NCBI GenBank assembly: GCA_009667805.1
Contig: CM019066.1
Coordinates: 7,564,001 to 7,628,000 of the forward strand
Source: Leptobrachium leishanense
Lineage: Eukaryota > Chordata > Amphibia > Anura > Megophryidae
Length of the DNA stretch: 64,000 bases
Direction: 5' to 3'
Notes under the pieces: generated by a model
What the model was told of the DNA's origin: nothing
The model's database searches: none
What the model saw: the letters and a program-made list of their open reading frames with translations, nothing else
Made by a program: the position numbers and the translations under genes
Shown: piece by piece, positions 44,351 through 58,151 of the stretch
How positions within the stretch are numbered: position 1 is the stretch's first letter
Layout of the letters: each line of letters begins with the position of its first letter

Positions 44351-45203
44351 CTCATGCTGAACGTTAAGGTTAGATGAGGATAACAAGTGTGGAGGTTGCA
44401 GAAAGTTCAGTAAGAATGACCCTGCAATGTATTTGTGTTGAAATTCTTGGTAGTGGAAAGTGATTACCCAGCAGAAGTGTTGCTGCACTTAAATAAGGCT
44501 GCAAAAATAAGAGTGGATTCTTGTCTAGTTGACTTTTTCATTTTTTTTCTTTCTAACAGATTGCGGTTCTCAGAAGGTTCTAGAAACTTACTCTTCCTAG
44601 CGTAGAGTCGATGAGTAAATCACACGTATTGTACATTATGTATGGTTTAGCAGAGAACACATCTGCTTGACAGATGCAACAGATTAATTATGGGAGATGG
44701 AAAGAATCTATGGGGGAATTAATCTATTTTTATATAAATGCACCCCCCCAGACAATTCATTATTTAACTGATACATTCGGAATGGGGGACAGCTTCAACC
44801 AGAAGTGATTTTTTCATTATATTATCAAATGATGTTGCGTGAATAATTCCTTTTCAAAGGATTCAGATGAAGCTGACTCATCCTGATTAAGTAATTGCTT
44901 AAGAATGCATTGCGAGCGCTAAGGGCCACTTGGCTAGCTCTTTAATTTCTCAAAGGTTTGTGCGCATGGTGAAACGGGCGAATCCAGGAATAGGTAACTC
45001 TATGGCATTTGGTGTTTCAACTCTGTTCGATAAGATGTAAAGTTGGGCCATTTTCCAAGGTCAATGATAGGTACAAGGTCTCCAGACATTATCATAACAT
45101 CTTGAAAAGTTATTTTATTGCCTGGAATGGATTCCCCTCTTGGTGAAAGCTGTGTTTGTGCCTCATGTGTAGTGCTTCTCTGTATCTCCTTACTGTACAT
45201 TAA
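44351..45203. other. Unclassified sequence
   Basis: No gene or repeat family recognised. Confidence 0.5.
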
Positions 45204-45385
45204 CAGGTCTATTCAAAGAAAGGTGAAACTCAGGAGAATGACTGGAGAAGTGAAAATTCGAGGTCAAATTAACCAAAGCAGAAAAATTCTCCCATTTATC
45301 TTACTTTCCAAATCGGCTATTTGGTCTAGCTTGTTCTCTTCTGCTGCCAGTTCTCCTGGTTTTCACCTCTCTCTGAATAACCCTG
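45204..45385. mobile_element. CAGGGTTATTCA-family MITE, short form
   Basis: CAGGTCTATTCAAAGAAAGG to CACCTCTCTCTGAATAACCCTG (in parts), with inner arms CAGGAGAATGACTGGAGAAG and a complementary run. Confidence 0.83.
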
Positions 45386-45847
45386 ATAGTCTCCTATACT
45401 TTGTATATTTGCATAATTTGCAGCACCTCAGGATGGAAACACAATCTATTTCGAGGTAGCTCGTTCTTCACACTCTAAACCCCCCAAAAATTTCCATACT
45501 TACCTCTCATCCCATGGTGGAGAGGGCGACACGATCTGCCGCTTCCTCACCCCAGGAGCATAGTAACACTGGGAACACAGGGATCCATGGAGGAGTCCTA
45601 CGAAATCCAGGAGCCAATACACAGGATGGCGCTGCAAGTATCACTTTGTGCTGCGCTTCATTCTGAAATGAGGAACTAATAAAGCACCTACATTGTTCTA
45701 GTTACACCAAAAGGGAGATATGGGAAGTAAAATCTTGCGGCAGATTCTGAATACATCCCATGAGTCCTACCTTATGCATTCAGGACATACAAATATAGGT
45801 GAGAATTAGGACAGTAGGGAAACTGATAGGAGAATGTAGTATGCTTA
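45386..45847. other. Unclassified sequence
   Basis: Nothing recognised. Confidence 0.5.
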
Positions 45848-45849
45848 TA

Positions 45850-46728
<879 letters not shown>

Positions 46729-46730
46729 TA

Positions 46731-47363
46731 CATGTAATGCTTGAACTTAGTTTGTCTTCACTTTCCTTAGTTCTTGTTCTTTCTTATCAGCATTAACAAT
46801 CCAGAGAGGGAACAAGCAGAAGACTACGATGATGGCCAAAGCATCAGTCATGACCAAAAAACAAGTAGTGGATCAATACACCCATAATGCATCTTAAGTC
46901 TATTAAAACAATTGTGTTAAAACTCTTTTACATCAGGTTATTATCTTTTTTGGTTCTTTCTGCCTCTCCACCTCTTTCCAACTCAATAATGGTTATACAG
47001 TCCACTAAACTATCATTTCCATCCTATAATCCTCCAACATTCCAGGGGGGTTTTCAGTGAGCACCTGTGTTTGCCTTCGTTGCATCCACAACAAACATTG
47101 GCATTTCAAAAAGAGAAATTCAGACAATGGCAGAAGAAGTTTCATCTTTGAACATTGTTCTGCCACTGTTCAAATTTCACTTTTGGTAAACAATGGCAAC
47201 TATGGCGAACACTGGCGCATATTGAACAACACTCTCTCCTTTTATTACATTTTTTTTAATAGATTTGATCAATAGGTAGTAAAAGCGATGTTTTCTTCTA
47301 CTCCAACTCCAAGAGTGGATATAGTAGCGCAGGAAAGTCCAGCCAGGCACTGACACCAAACTA
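46731..47363. other. Unclassified sequence
   Basis: No gene or repeat recognised. Confidence 0.5.
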
Positions 47364-47366
47364 TTA

Positions 47367-48284
47367 CAGGGTAATTCAAAGAGATTCGAAAAGTCACCGA
47401 ACGTTCGGTGACTTTTCGTTCTCTTCAATTCGGTTCCTTTTGCCGATCCCATTTCAGTGACCCTGCGGTGTATTCAGCAAGCACCACAGGGTCCCCGAAT
47501 TGCAGGGAAAAGCTGCCGCAAACCTGACGAAAACTAACCGCAAAACCCGGCGAATGCACGCCGAAAACCCGCAAAAACATCTGGATTAACCTGCCGAAAA
47601 CCACGGAAAAACCCGAACAGGAGCCGATCACTCACAGCGAAGCCTCCGGAAAAAGCCGAGACTGCAGACAGAGTGAAGTGAATGAATTAGCAAAACAGTT
47701 TGCTTGAATGATTGAAAAGTGAAACGCTGTTTGCAAAGAAACTACTGAGCGAAAATGTCTGAAATTTACATATGAGGTCCAGGGAATGATAATAAAAAGG
47801 GCTGTTACAGAAAAAATAAGTGTAGTTAAAAAAAAAAATCGGCCTTTTAAAAAAAAAAAAAAATCCAGAAAAATGCTTAAAATATCCTAAAAAAATCTAT
47901 AAATAAAGAGACTCTTTACTGCAGAATTTTATAATGAACGGTTTATTAGATATTGAATTAAAACGGGAATATTTTTAACATTGAAGTCTATGGGATTCTC
48001 CTGAATAAACTTGCCGAATTAAACCACCGAATGGCAGGGCATTTCGGGAACCTTTCACTGCTGGTTTGTGTTCTCTGAATAGACGAAGCAGTGTTTTTTC
48101 ATGGGGATTTCACTGCCCTCGAACAGGCACCGAACAGGCACCGTATGTGCAGGCAATTCGCCAGGATTTGGCGAATTGCCTGCTCTCTGGATAGCCGAAT
48201 GGCCAAAAAAGGTAACCGAACGCTGATTTTCAGCGTTCAACCGTTCAACCGTTCAAGCAATTCGGATCTCTTTGAATTACCCTG
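47367..48284. mobile_element. CAGGGTTATTCA-family MITE, long form, full length
   Basis: 918 bp, CAGGGTAATTCAAAGAG to CTCTTTGAATTACCCTG, with TTA on both sides (47364-47366, 48285-48287). Left subterminal palindrome GAAAAGTCACCGAACG/CGTTCGGTGACTTTTC is perfect. The right hairpin is damaged: CGTTCAAC repeats replace its descending arm (48232-48256). Confidence 0.92.
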
Positions 48285-48287
48285 TTA

Positions 48288-48467
48288 GGGTTATTCAGAG
48301 AGAGGTAAAAAACAGGAGAATGACTGGAGAAGTCAAAACTCTAGGTCAAAATAGCTGATTTGGAAAGTGAGATAAATGGAAGAATGTTTCTGGTTTGGCT
48401 ATTTTGACCTAGAATTTTCACTTCTCCAGTCATTCTCCTGGATTTCACCTCTCTCTGAATAACCCTG
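48288..48467. mobile_element. CAGGGTTATTCA-family MITE, short form, abutting
   Basis: GGGTTATTCAGAGAGAGG to CCTCTCTCTGAATAACCCTG style ends, with inner arms of the AGGAGAATGACTGGAGAAGT type. It begins three bases after the long copy. Confidence 0.88.
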
Positions 48468-48619
48468 AATGTATGGTCCTACAGCACAGTGTCCCAATAA
48501 ATTCAAGGCACAGATGTGAATGAACCAATTTTCCAACTCTTTCAATAAAACCTTGAGGGTATCGAAGTTACAAATATTGGGGGATAAGTATACCTTTCAC
48601 AGTTTAGAATGGTCATAGC

Positions 48620-50490
48620 AAAAATGTGTATTTACCGACACACATCCATAGAGGGCATGCGAAAACATTTAATTTTAAAGAGGACAACTTCATTAAAATA
48701 AGGGAAACTCTCAATCTCATTGACTGGCAGAAACTCTTTCATGGGAAAAACACAGAGGATAAGTGGAATATTTTTAAACTAATACTAGAAAAGTACACGT
48801 CATTATATATTCCACTGGGCAATAAATATAAAAGAAACAGACTGAAACCAATGTGGTACAGTAGGAAGATAACCAAGGAAATGAAAAATAAAAAGAAGGC
48901 ATTTAAAGCTTTTGAATCTGATAAATCCAAGGTGTCCTGTAAAGCATATAAAACAGTCAATAAAGCATGTAAAAAAGAGATTAGATGGGCTAAACTAGAA
49001 AATGAAAAAGAGATATCCAAAGAGAACAATACCAACCCCAAAAGATTCTTTAAATACATAAATTCTACGAAACCCAAGAGTGGGAATGTGTTCACTAAAA
49101 TCTGAGTCAGGGGTATTATTGACTGAATATCGAGATAAGACAGAAATTGAGAATGATTTATCAAAGAGAAACCTATAACAAAAGACAGGCAAATATTTGA
49201 AAAATTTTTACAAATACAATGGGATTGGCTGTCTCAAGAAAAGGGGTTGCAGCAACTAAACAAATTGAATGTAAACAAAGCCCTAGGGCCGGATGGAATT
49301 CACCCATGAGTACTGAAGGAGCTAAGTGTTGAAATATGTAAACCTCTGTTTTTAATCTTTCAAGATTCTTTTCTTTCATGAATCGTACTGGAGAAAAGCT
49401 GATGTTGGCACTATATTCAAAACAGTTCAAAATATCTGCCTGGGAATAATAGACCTGTGAGCTTAACATCGGTGGCTGGGAAAGTATTTGAGGTGTTACT
49501 AAGGGATGATATTCAGGAATTCATTGGGAGGTATAATCTAATTAACAAAAATCAGCATGGTTTTATGAAACACAGATCATGTCAGACTCACCTAATGGCA
49601 TTCTATGAAGTAGTAAGTAGAAGTATAGATCAGGGGTTGCAGTGGATGAGGCTTACTTGGATTTTGTTAAAGCTTTTGAACAGTTCCGCACAAGGGGTTA
49701 CTATTTAAATTAAGAAAAAATGGTCTAGATGAAAATTCTTGTTCTTGGATAGAAAACTGGCTAAAAGATAGGGTACAGAGAGTGGTCATAAATGGTAAAT
49801 TTTCAAGATGACACCATTGGTAAGTGGTGTCCCTCAGGGGTCTGTTAGGACCAATTCTATTCAATCTATTTAAAAATGACCTTGAAATAGGCATCAAAAG
49901 TCATGTATCAGTGTTTGCAGATGACACAAAACTAGGAAAAGTAATACAGTGTGAGCAGGATGTTAATTTGCTGCAGAGGGATTTGGATATATTGGGGGAC
50001 TGGACACTTAAATGGCAGATAAGTTTAATGCAGATAAATGCAAAGTTATGCACTTTGGAGTGAAAAACACATACCCTATATGGTACTGAGTTAGGGAAAT
50101 CAAAGCAGGAGAAGGATTTGTGAATAATCATAGACTTCAAACTAAGTAACAATGCCCAATGTCAAACAGCAGCCGCCAGGGCCAGCAAGGTATTGGCATT
50201 AAAAGGGGAATTCACTCTCGGGATGAAAACCTAATTTTGCCTCTTTATAAATCAGTGGTAAGACACACCTTGAATATGCTGTGTGATTTTGGCACCTGTC
50301 TTAAAAAAGGATAATCTGGTGCTAGAAAAAGTGAGGAGACGGACAATTCAATTAATAAGGGGAATGGAAGATTTAAGTTATGAGGAAAGAATAACAAGCT
50401 TAAACCTGTTTAGTTTAGAGAAACGGCACCTTAGAGGGGATCTGATGACTTTATATAAATATATACGGGGCCTTAGAGGGGATCTGATAA
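48620..50490 (+). mobile_element. CR1 LINE (family B), decayed, both ends missing
   Basis: Plus-strand ORF2 remnants run from the region before the reverse transcriptase to the C-terminus. It stops at about 50475, where a 27-base piece (CTTAGAGGGGATCTGAT...) is repeated, and the 3' UTR is missing. Confidence 0.85.
48626..50475 (+). pseudogene. CR1 ORF2 remnant with many frame breaks
   Basis: Recognisable pieces in order: MWYSRKITKEMKNKKKAF and KEIRWAKLENEKEI (pre-RT region, 48840-49030), MSLTSVAGKVFEVLL and NQHGFMKHRSCQTHLMAFYE (49457-49610), LLGPILFNLF and VSVFADDTKLGK with the catalytic FADD (49840-49940), then LEKVRRRTIQLIRGMEDLSYEERI and [15 protein letters not shown] (50310-50460). At least five frame changes separate them. 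It is an old copy, more decayed than the family A copies. Confidence 0.88.
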
Positions 50491-50740
50491 CTTTATATAT
50501 ACGCCACCATCTGGGACAACTACACACCAGAAGAGTACGCTGTTCGGGTGGGACGTTATTTCCGGTTTCGGATAGACGGCCGCGACGGTGGCATGCAATA
50601 AGATTGGTGAGTGCTTCTACCTTTTTATTATGTATTGTGCAGTTTTTATGGAATTTGTTTCTTGAAAAAGGCTCTTGTTCAAGCCAAAACATCAGATTTT
50701 TAATGAAGTATAAGACCTCAAGTGTATCTGCATCAGCTAC
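50491..50740 (+). mobile_element. Fragment with relic hammerhead-like motif
   Basis: CCACCATCTGGGAC ... GGACGTTATTTCCGGTTTCG ... TTGGTGAGTGCTTC precedes a degenerate TTGAAAAAGGCT...AGCCAAAACATC motif at 50661-50694. Layout (motif near an end, GTGAGT phrase) recalls the other hammerhead-bearing elements, but the core is lost. Confidence 0.4.
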
Positions 50741-50925
50741 AACATCTATCTATCTATTTACCTACCTATCTATTGTTCTATATCTTATTCTATCTATTGT
50801 TCTATATGTCATTCTATTTATCTAACTATCTATTGTTCTATATGTTCTTCTATCAATATTTCTATCTATTTATCTATGTATCTATGTTATTCTATATATC
50901 ATTCGATCCATGTATCGCTCTGTCA
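50741..50925. repeat. (TCTA)n-type microsatellite, impure
   Basis: TCTATCTATCTATTTACC with interruptions such as TTGTTCTATATC, running to about 50925. Confidence 0.85.
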
Positions 50926-50933
50926 GGGTTATT

Positions 50934-51780
50934 CAGAGAGGGTTATGTTGCGACATTTCGGTGCCCTCTCCTTCCCTGCGCTTCCCTGCTCTTCGGGTAA
51001 TCAAATTTCCCCACCCTGCGGTGTATTCAGCATTCACCGCAGGGCCTCCGTAGTGCAAGGAAAACCTGGCGCAAACCCATCGAACACTCGCTGAGCAGTC
51101 ACCGAACACTCACCGAAAACCCATAGAGACCGTCGCAAAAACCACGCCGAAAACGCTGGAAAATGCCGCCGAGCCGCTGATCACAGCGCAGAGCAGCCGA
51201 CGAAAAACGCCGACAAGCTGACAAATGGAGTAAAAAAAAAAAAAAATAACAGTACGCTTGACAGTTTCAAAATTGAAATGATGTTTGCAAAAAAAATACT
51301 GAATGAAAATGTCTGGAATTTACATATAAGATCCTATGAATGATAATAAAAAGGGCTGTTACAGAAAAAAGAAAAAACAATTTAAAAAAAAAATCCGAAA
51401 AAATCTATAAATAAAGAGACTTTTTGCTGCAGAATAAAATAATAAACGGTTTATTAGATATTGCATTAAAACGGGAATATTTTTAACATTGAAACCTATG
51501 GGATTCGCCCGAATAAACCTGCCGAAAGAAACCCCCAAATAGCAGGGCACTTCGGCAACATTTCACTGCTGTCCGGTGTTCTCTGAATAGATTAACCATT
51601 GCTTCTCTATGGGGGATCTCACTGCCGTCGAACAGCACTGTACATGCAGGCAATTCGCCAAAATTTGGCGAACTGCCTGCTCTCTGAATAGCAGAATGGC
51701 CCCGAAATGGCAACGTGTTCTGAATTTCAGTGTCCGGTTACATTTCGGCGACATTTCGGACCTCTCTGACTAATTGTCCC
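50934..51780. mobile_element. CAGGGTTATTCA-family MITE, long form
   Basis: It starts CAGGGTTATTCAGAGAGGG. The right end is mutated (CTCTCTGACTAATTGTCCC). Interior landmarks such as GATCACAGCGCAGAGCAGCC, TATTAGATATTGCATTAAAA and TGCAGGCAATTCGCC are conserved. Confidence 0.82.
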
Positions 51781-51785
51781 AGCTG

Positions 51786-51990
51786 GGTGGAGTAGAGGTA
51801 ACATCACTGCTCTGCATGGAGAGAGCCTGTGGAGACATGGGTTCAATCCCAGCAAGAGCACCTCTCCAGTAAGTGTCCTTGGGCAAGACACCTAACGGTA
51901 CATACTCGCCACCCAAGACATACTTGAAAACGAGAGAAATCTCAATGTATCCTTCCTGGTAAAATACATTCTCAAAAAAATCCCCAAAAA
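51786..51990 (+). mobile_element. tRNA-derived SINE, second copy
   Basis: B-box-like GGTTCAATCCC (51840-51850), AAGAGCACCTCTCCAGTAAG, GTCCTTGGGCAAGACACC and a 3' end ATCCTTCCTGGTAAAATAC, matching 15558-15765. Confidence 0.8.
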
Positions 51991-52296
51991 ACCCCTTGTG
52001 TATTGTTCTATCTCTCTGTCATAATAAAGAGTTCAACATTTATTATATACTTTTACAGAACAATCTAAGGTTCACCATGACTCCATAAATTGTACCATAC
52101 CAAGTATAGGAAGTGTTACTGTACGGTTACCTGCTGCAACAGCTGAGCCATAAACTGAGTTTACTTCTCAGCTAGAATAGGATATGAGCCATTATGAGTA
52201 ACAAGCAATACTTAACAACTTTCTCAATGACCATAAGCCTCAGTAAGAATAGGGTCCATGCTTTGTTACCTTTTATTTATGGAATCGCAGTTCTGT
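51991..52296. other. Unclassified sequence
   Basis: Nothing recognised. Confidence 0.5.
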
Positions 52297-52593
52297 AAGG
52301 CCCCGTTCACACCTGGGCGTTTTACAGCGTGTTCCTGTTCACTGTAAAATGCCTAAACACGGAAATCCCATGATTTCCTATGGGGTCCGTTCAAACCTGG
52401 GCGTTTTGCAGCGCGTAGGAACGCGCTGTAAAACGTCCTACGCCCAAAGAAATACAGGAGCTTCTTTGGAGCGTATTGCAGCACGTTCGCAGCCATAGAC
52501 TGCAGCGTGAATGCGCTGCAATGCGCGTTTGTGCGTTTTTTTACGTTTGCTCGATACGCGCGTCAAAAACCGCGCAGGTGGGAACCCAGCCTA
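52297..52593. mobile_element. CpG-rich palindromic MITE
   Basis: Ends AAGGCCCCGTTCACACCTGG and, inverted, AGGCTGGGTTCCCACCTGCG, with TA on either side. The interior repeats TGGGCGTTTTACAGCGTG-type text and is rich in GCGC. It was not seen elsewhere in the window. Confidence 0.7.
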
Positions 52594-53156
52594 ACAGATT
52601 GTTTTGATGATGGCTGCCGTGGGGTTTCGAACGAATGCGATGCCTCACATTCCTGGATAAATAGTTTATAAGAACTGACAGATTATAATTGTTTGTTCAT
52701 AACTTGGAAGAAACACTTTGAAAATATTATGGATTCCGACAGGAAGAACACGCCATTTGGAAGCAAATTATATGAAAATCAATGCAGATTGGAAAGAGAT
52801 TCAATTATCTTCTCCTATGAAGTGTGCTTCCCATTAAAGATGTTCTTTTTCAGAATGAATATCATAAATAACAGCCCAAAGACCGAACATAATGAACTCT
52901 GGCAATCTCTGCACATCATAGGTTATTCAAACATTTGGTGTTCTAAATGACTCTTCAGTCACAATTAACGGGGCTCCCTCGCGCAACTAAATATCTAAAA
53001 TTAATGAATTACAAAATACAAGCCATGGAAGCTGTGGACGGCAAGGTCACTTTCTTTGCAGGCATTGTAATTTATTCATTAACCTGACGGTGGATGTTAC
53101 ATAATGCAACATGGAGGTTTTAGTGTCAGCCTGGACAATAACAAATGGAACTTTTA
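52594..53156. other. Unclassified sequence
   Basis: An 85-codon plus-strand open frame (52693-52950) shows no recognisable domain. I do not call it a gene. Confidence 0.5.
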
Positions 53157-53583
53157 GGCTAAGGTCAGACGAAAGCATTTTTAACGTGCGTTTAACCGCA
53201 CGAAATCACGGCCGTGCTAGCAGCAAATGATGTCCAATGCCGGGTAACATACGAAGAACGGCCTCACGAAAGTCCGTCCGCGCAACGCAAGTGGCAAACG
53301 AACGCATTTTTTCTAGAACGTCAAACCGCTACTACTGACGTACAGAGTGCGCTGCGTCCGCATAGCGGCGTGTGTGTGTGATTAGGAGACGTCAGACGCT
53401 GCACACGTCCGGCCAACATAACGTCCAGACGCAAAAAGTGTTTTATTGATGATCCGTACAAAATCACGGACGAAAATGCGCATCGTATGACCGCTATCGC
53501 GTATTCCGTGAAAAAATACGTCCATTCGTTCGAACGCACTTTTTCACGGACAACGTGAAAAATGCGTTAGTCTGACCCTAGCC
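53157..53583. mobile_element. GTCAGACG-family MITE, copy 3
   Basis: GGCTAAGGTCAGACGAAAGC ... GTCTGACCCTAGCC. The interior (CGGCCGTGCTAGCAGCAAATG, CGTACAAAATCACGGACG) is close to the copy at 23580-24007. Confidence 0.8.
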
Positions 53584-54058
53584 TAAAGGTTAATGTCAGA
53601 CGAGCGCATTCTGAGCGCACTCTGCGTCCGTGCACAACGGGCGTACATTCTGACGCAAGATGCTGTAGACACGACACGGTCAGTTGTTTTTGACAGACTT
53701 TGAACAAACAAGGGAATTATGGGAAACAAAATTAATATGAAAAATGATAAAAAGTTTAAAATTATATGAAAAGCCATTTTGTGCGTCAAGGTGCCGGACG
53801 TCGCAAATGCGGTCCGTCTGACATTGTGGCATCACACACAAAGAACGCTATGTGGACGTGGCGCACTCTGTGCGTTCATCCTAGCGGTTTTACGTTCTTG
53901 CCTAACTTGCGTCCGTTTGCCACGTGCGTTGTGCGAGCGCAGTTCGGTGCGCACATACTTCGTGTGTGGGTCTCTTGATCATGATTCTATGCTACCACGA
54001 GAGTTAAACTGTGCGGCAACACGGACGGGATCACTGCGTTCGTCTGACACGGGCCTTA
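53584..54058. mobile_element. GTCAGACG-family MITE, copy 4, abutting copy 3
   Basis: AAGGTTAATGTCAGACGAGC ... GTTCGTCTGACACGGGCCTT. It belongs to another subfamily (GAGCGCACTCTGCGTCCGTG) closer to 31631-32082. Confidence 0.75.
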
Positions 54059-54290
54059 GCCCTTCATTGCTGAGCCATTTCAACCCCCTGTGCTGAGCTA
54101 ATTTTGACCGTTTTGCGCTTATCATGTTTAAACCTGATTTGAAGCCATGTTTTATTTTAGGACCCGGACAAAGTATATGTCCTTATTTTCAGCAGATTCG
54201 ACATATTTAAAATTTATCATTATTATATGTATAAGTCATGTGCTGTCAGAGTGCTATAACAAAAATTTAAAGAAAAATTAGTTCAATTCA
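54059..54290. mobile_element. Hairpin-chain family A, terminal fragment
   Basis: CCCTTCATTGCTGAGCCATT, CCCTGTGCTGAGCTAATTTT and CATGTTTAAACCTG match the inverted right end of 1209-2418. Only the AT-rich end is present. Confidence 0.7.
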
Positions 54291-55039
54291 GATTTCAATC
54301 ATTTACAAACATGTATATCCAGATAGCACAAAATCAACACCAGAGGATAAACAGTGTCAAGTGGAATATAACCCCCATCACTGGTGTGCATTGCAACAGA
54401 TAAATCTGTCACTAGTGGGTAAACAGTGTCAAGTGGGATATAATCCCCGTCACTGGTGTGCAACAAATGTCAAAATGTCTGTCACTACTGAGTACCGTTC
54501 CATACAATGAAATATAGCAAGTGTGCTACATACAATCTCTCACATTGTGTGTAGGTAAAAGTTCTGCGTAATGGTAGTGGCCACACGAAGTATAGAAGAA
54601 TAGGGTCATTCAGCAGTTCAATGCAGGAGAAATGGGAATGGAAGTGTCCGATGATCAGTCGCAGGTCCAGTTAAAATCTAAAAAACAAAAACAAAACATA
54701 AACCAACCAATAGTGCGGAATCTCTACATCTAGCAGAGATAAATGTAAGTGTATGAGAAGATAAACTCACATATTAGCGAGCCAATAGGTATAAGGTAAC
54801 CTGGATCTAGGCGTTAAAATGTTTGGCCAATTATTTGGTGTCATTGTGTTATATCATCTGGTTTTGCCAATCAGAGTCTTCTTTGCATAATAAAACTTTG
54901 CATTATTTCTTTCACACAAATAAAGAATTAGAATAAGGCAAGGTTGGCAAAGCAATTTTTTTTTGGCACTTTCCTAGACCCCATGGCGAACCGTAATTAG
55001 TGTTTTGCTTCCAAGTATATTCCTAAATTCCTAATCTTA
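54291..55039. other. Unclassified, with a ~73-bp direct repeat
   Basis: GTAAACAGTGTCAAGTGGGA and CACTGGTGTGCA recur at about 54345-54400 and 54418-54470. Otherwise nothing recognised. Confidence 0.5.
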
Positions 55040-55265
55040 ATCTAATCCTGATATCTAACCCTAATTGCTATTCCTAACTTCTAACCCTAGTCTAACCCTA
55101 GTTTATAACTCTAATTCCTAACCCTAGTTTCTAACCCTAATTCCTAACCCTAATCTAACCCTAGTTTTTAACCCTAATTTCTAACCCAAATAATTTAACC
55201 CTTCCTTGTAACCGTAAACTAACACTACTTTCTAACCCTAGCTTTTAACCCTAATCTAGCACTAA
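55040..55265. repeat. Degenerate telomere-like (CTAACC) repeat
   Basis: Many CTAACCCTA units, broken by short inserts such as ATTC, GTTT and ATTT. Overall period is variable, 6 to 14 bases. It is not a clean CCCTAA array, so it could be an old interstitial telomeric site or a microsatellite of similar sequence. Confidence 0.75.
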
Positions 55266-55463
55266 TTGAGCAGCATTTGTTGATTTCTTTAGCATCCAAA
55301 TTGATCCGAAATTACAAACTGAAACATATCAATAGTTAAACAAATTATTTTTAGTCTGAAACAAATTTTTTTTTAGCCATGAGCACTTCTTAATATTATG
55401 CCATTTTTAGAAAGGTGGAGTACGGCAACAGACAACCTTTACACTGCTGATGTTTTCAAACTG

Positions 55464-55598
55464 TATGGGCCATATTACATAGTTGGTGCAAATTTAACCA
55501 GAGCTGTAGTAAACTGAAAACCTCCATAGGCTATAATGGCTCTGGGAAGTTTACAACAGCTCTGGTTAAGTTAGCACCAACTATGTGATATGGCCCTA
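55464..55598. mobile_element. 135-bp palindromic MITE
   Basis: Inverted ends TATGGGCCATATTACATAGT ... ACTATGTGATATGGCCCTATA style, followed by TTGGTGC and its complement. The central arms AACCAGAGCTGTAGTAAACT also pair with AGTTTACAACAGCTCTGGTT-like text. Confidence 0.85.
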
Positions 55599-55727
55599 TA
55601 TTTCTTGTTATGGTTGGAGATAGTTATCTTAAAGTGCACTTTTTAATCCCAAAATAAATTAGTCTCATTTGAAAGGGAATCACTTCCTTTATATGTTTTA
55701 GCGTTATTTTCTGACATACAGTATATA

Positions 55728-57343
<1,616 letters not shown>

Positions 57344-57345
57344 TA

Positions 57346-57535
57346 ATTGAATAAAAAGAGCAAATCCCTTTTAACCCTGTCACTGCCACGTTATTTTCAA
57401 TAAATCCACTGCTAGGACCTAGTAGATATATGGAAAACAAATGTGCATTATACAATACATGCATTGAAACTTTGCTTGAAAATATCAAAAGCACATTATT
57501 CATCCGTCAAAAAATACCGCACATGAAAAAGAAGC
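57346..57535. other. Unclassified, begins with TTAACCCTGTCACTGCC
   Basis: The TTAACCCTGTCACTGCC at 57370 could be a lone piggyBac-like end. No partner was found. Confidence 0.35.
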
Positions 57536-58094
57536 TTAAAAATGCACGCGCGGACTGTTTTTTCATGCGATTCAGCCAATCTGAATTAAGAACCACAATT
57601 GTCTCTCGTTCAGTTTTTGCGCTTGGCAAAGTCAATCTGAGTATATATGCTGCAGCAATAATAAAAACACGCACAACCTCTCCATTTTATTGTTTGGGTA
57701 TGTGTAGAATGTGTAACTATACTGGGCTGTGTTTTTTTTTTCGTGCTGGTGTATTTGGTCTGGCCAGGACGTTCAGATTTGCCGTTAACACCAGCTTTTC
57801 AAAGATGTTAAAATTATGCTTGCAAATGTTGTCCGTTAAATTTTGCTCCAAGATTGTAATACCTTGCTCGTACCAGCGCACAAAGGCATTTGCGCTCACA
57901 ATGTTAAGTATAGGACACGCAAAGTACGTAACGCTCGCAAAGGATTCGCGCAGGTCCACCCGCGTTAGACATTAACACACATTTTTTTGGGCGGACATTA
58001 TAATACGACGTTCTGCGCGAAGAGTTTTGCCCCTCGTTAATGCGTTTTTGCGTGCGCGTTAACATTTGCGCAATGAATGTAATAGTGCCCATAG
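57536..58094. mobile_element. CpG-rich palindromic element, copy 2
   Basis: GCGATTCAGCCAATCTGAATT, CAATCTGAGTATATATGCTG and CTCCATTTTATTGTTTGG align with the reverse of 32190-32400 and with 61440-61640. The right end is AATGAATGTAATAGTGCCC. The left end is missing. Confidence 0.75.
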
Positions 58095-58151
58095 TTGGTG
58101 CTAACATAACCAGAGCTGTTGTAGAGTTGCCAGTGCCATTATAGTCTATGG

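Noticed and set aside
52693..52950. 85-aa plus-strand ORF as a host gene
   Set aside because: AT-biased random-looking composition, no homology I recognise, no splice or promoter context.
53821..54096. Promoter-like CpG island
   Set aside because: CpG enrichment coincides with the borders of a GTCAGACG-family MITE, so it is a property of the repeat.
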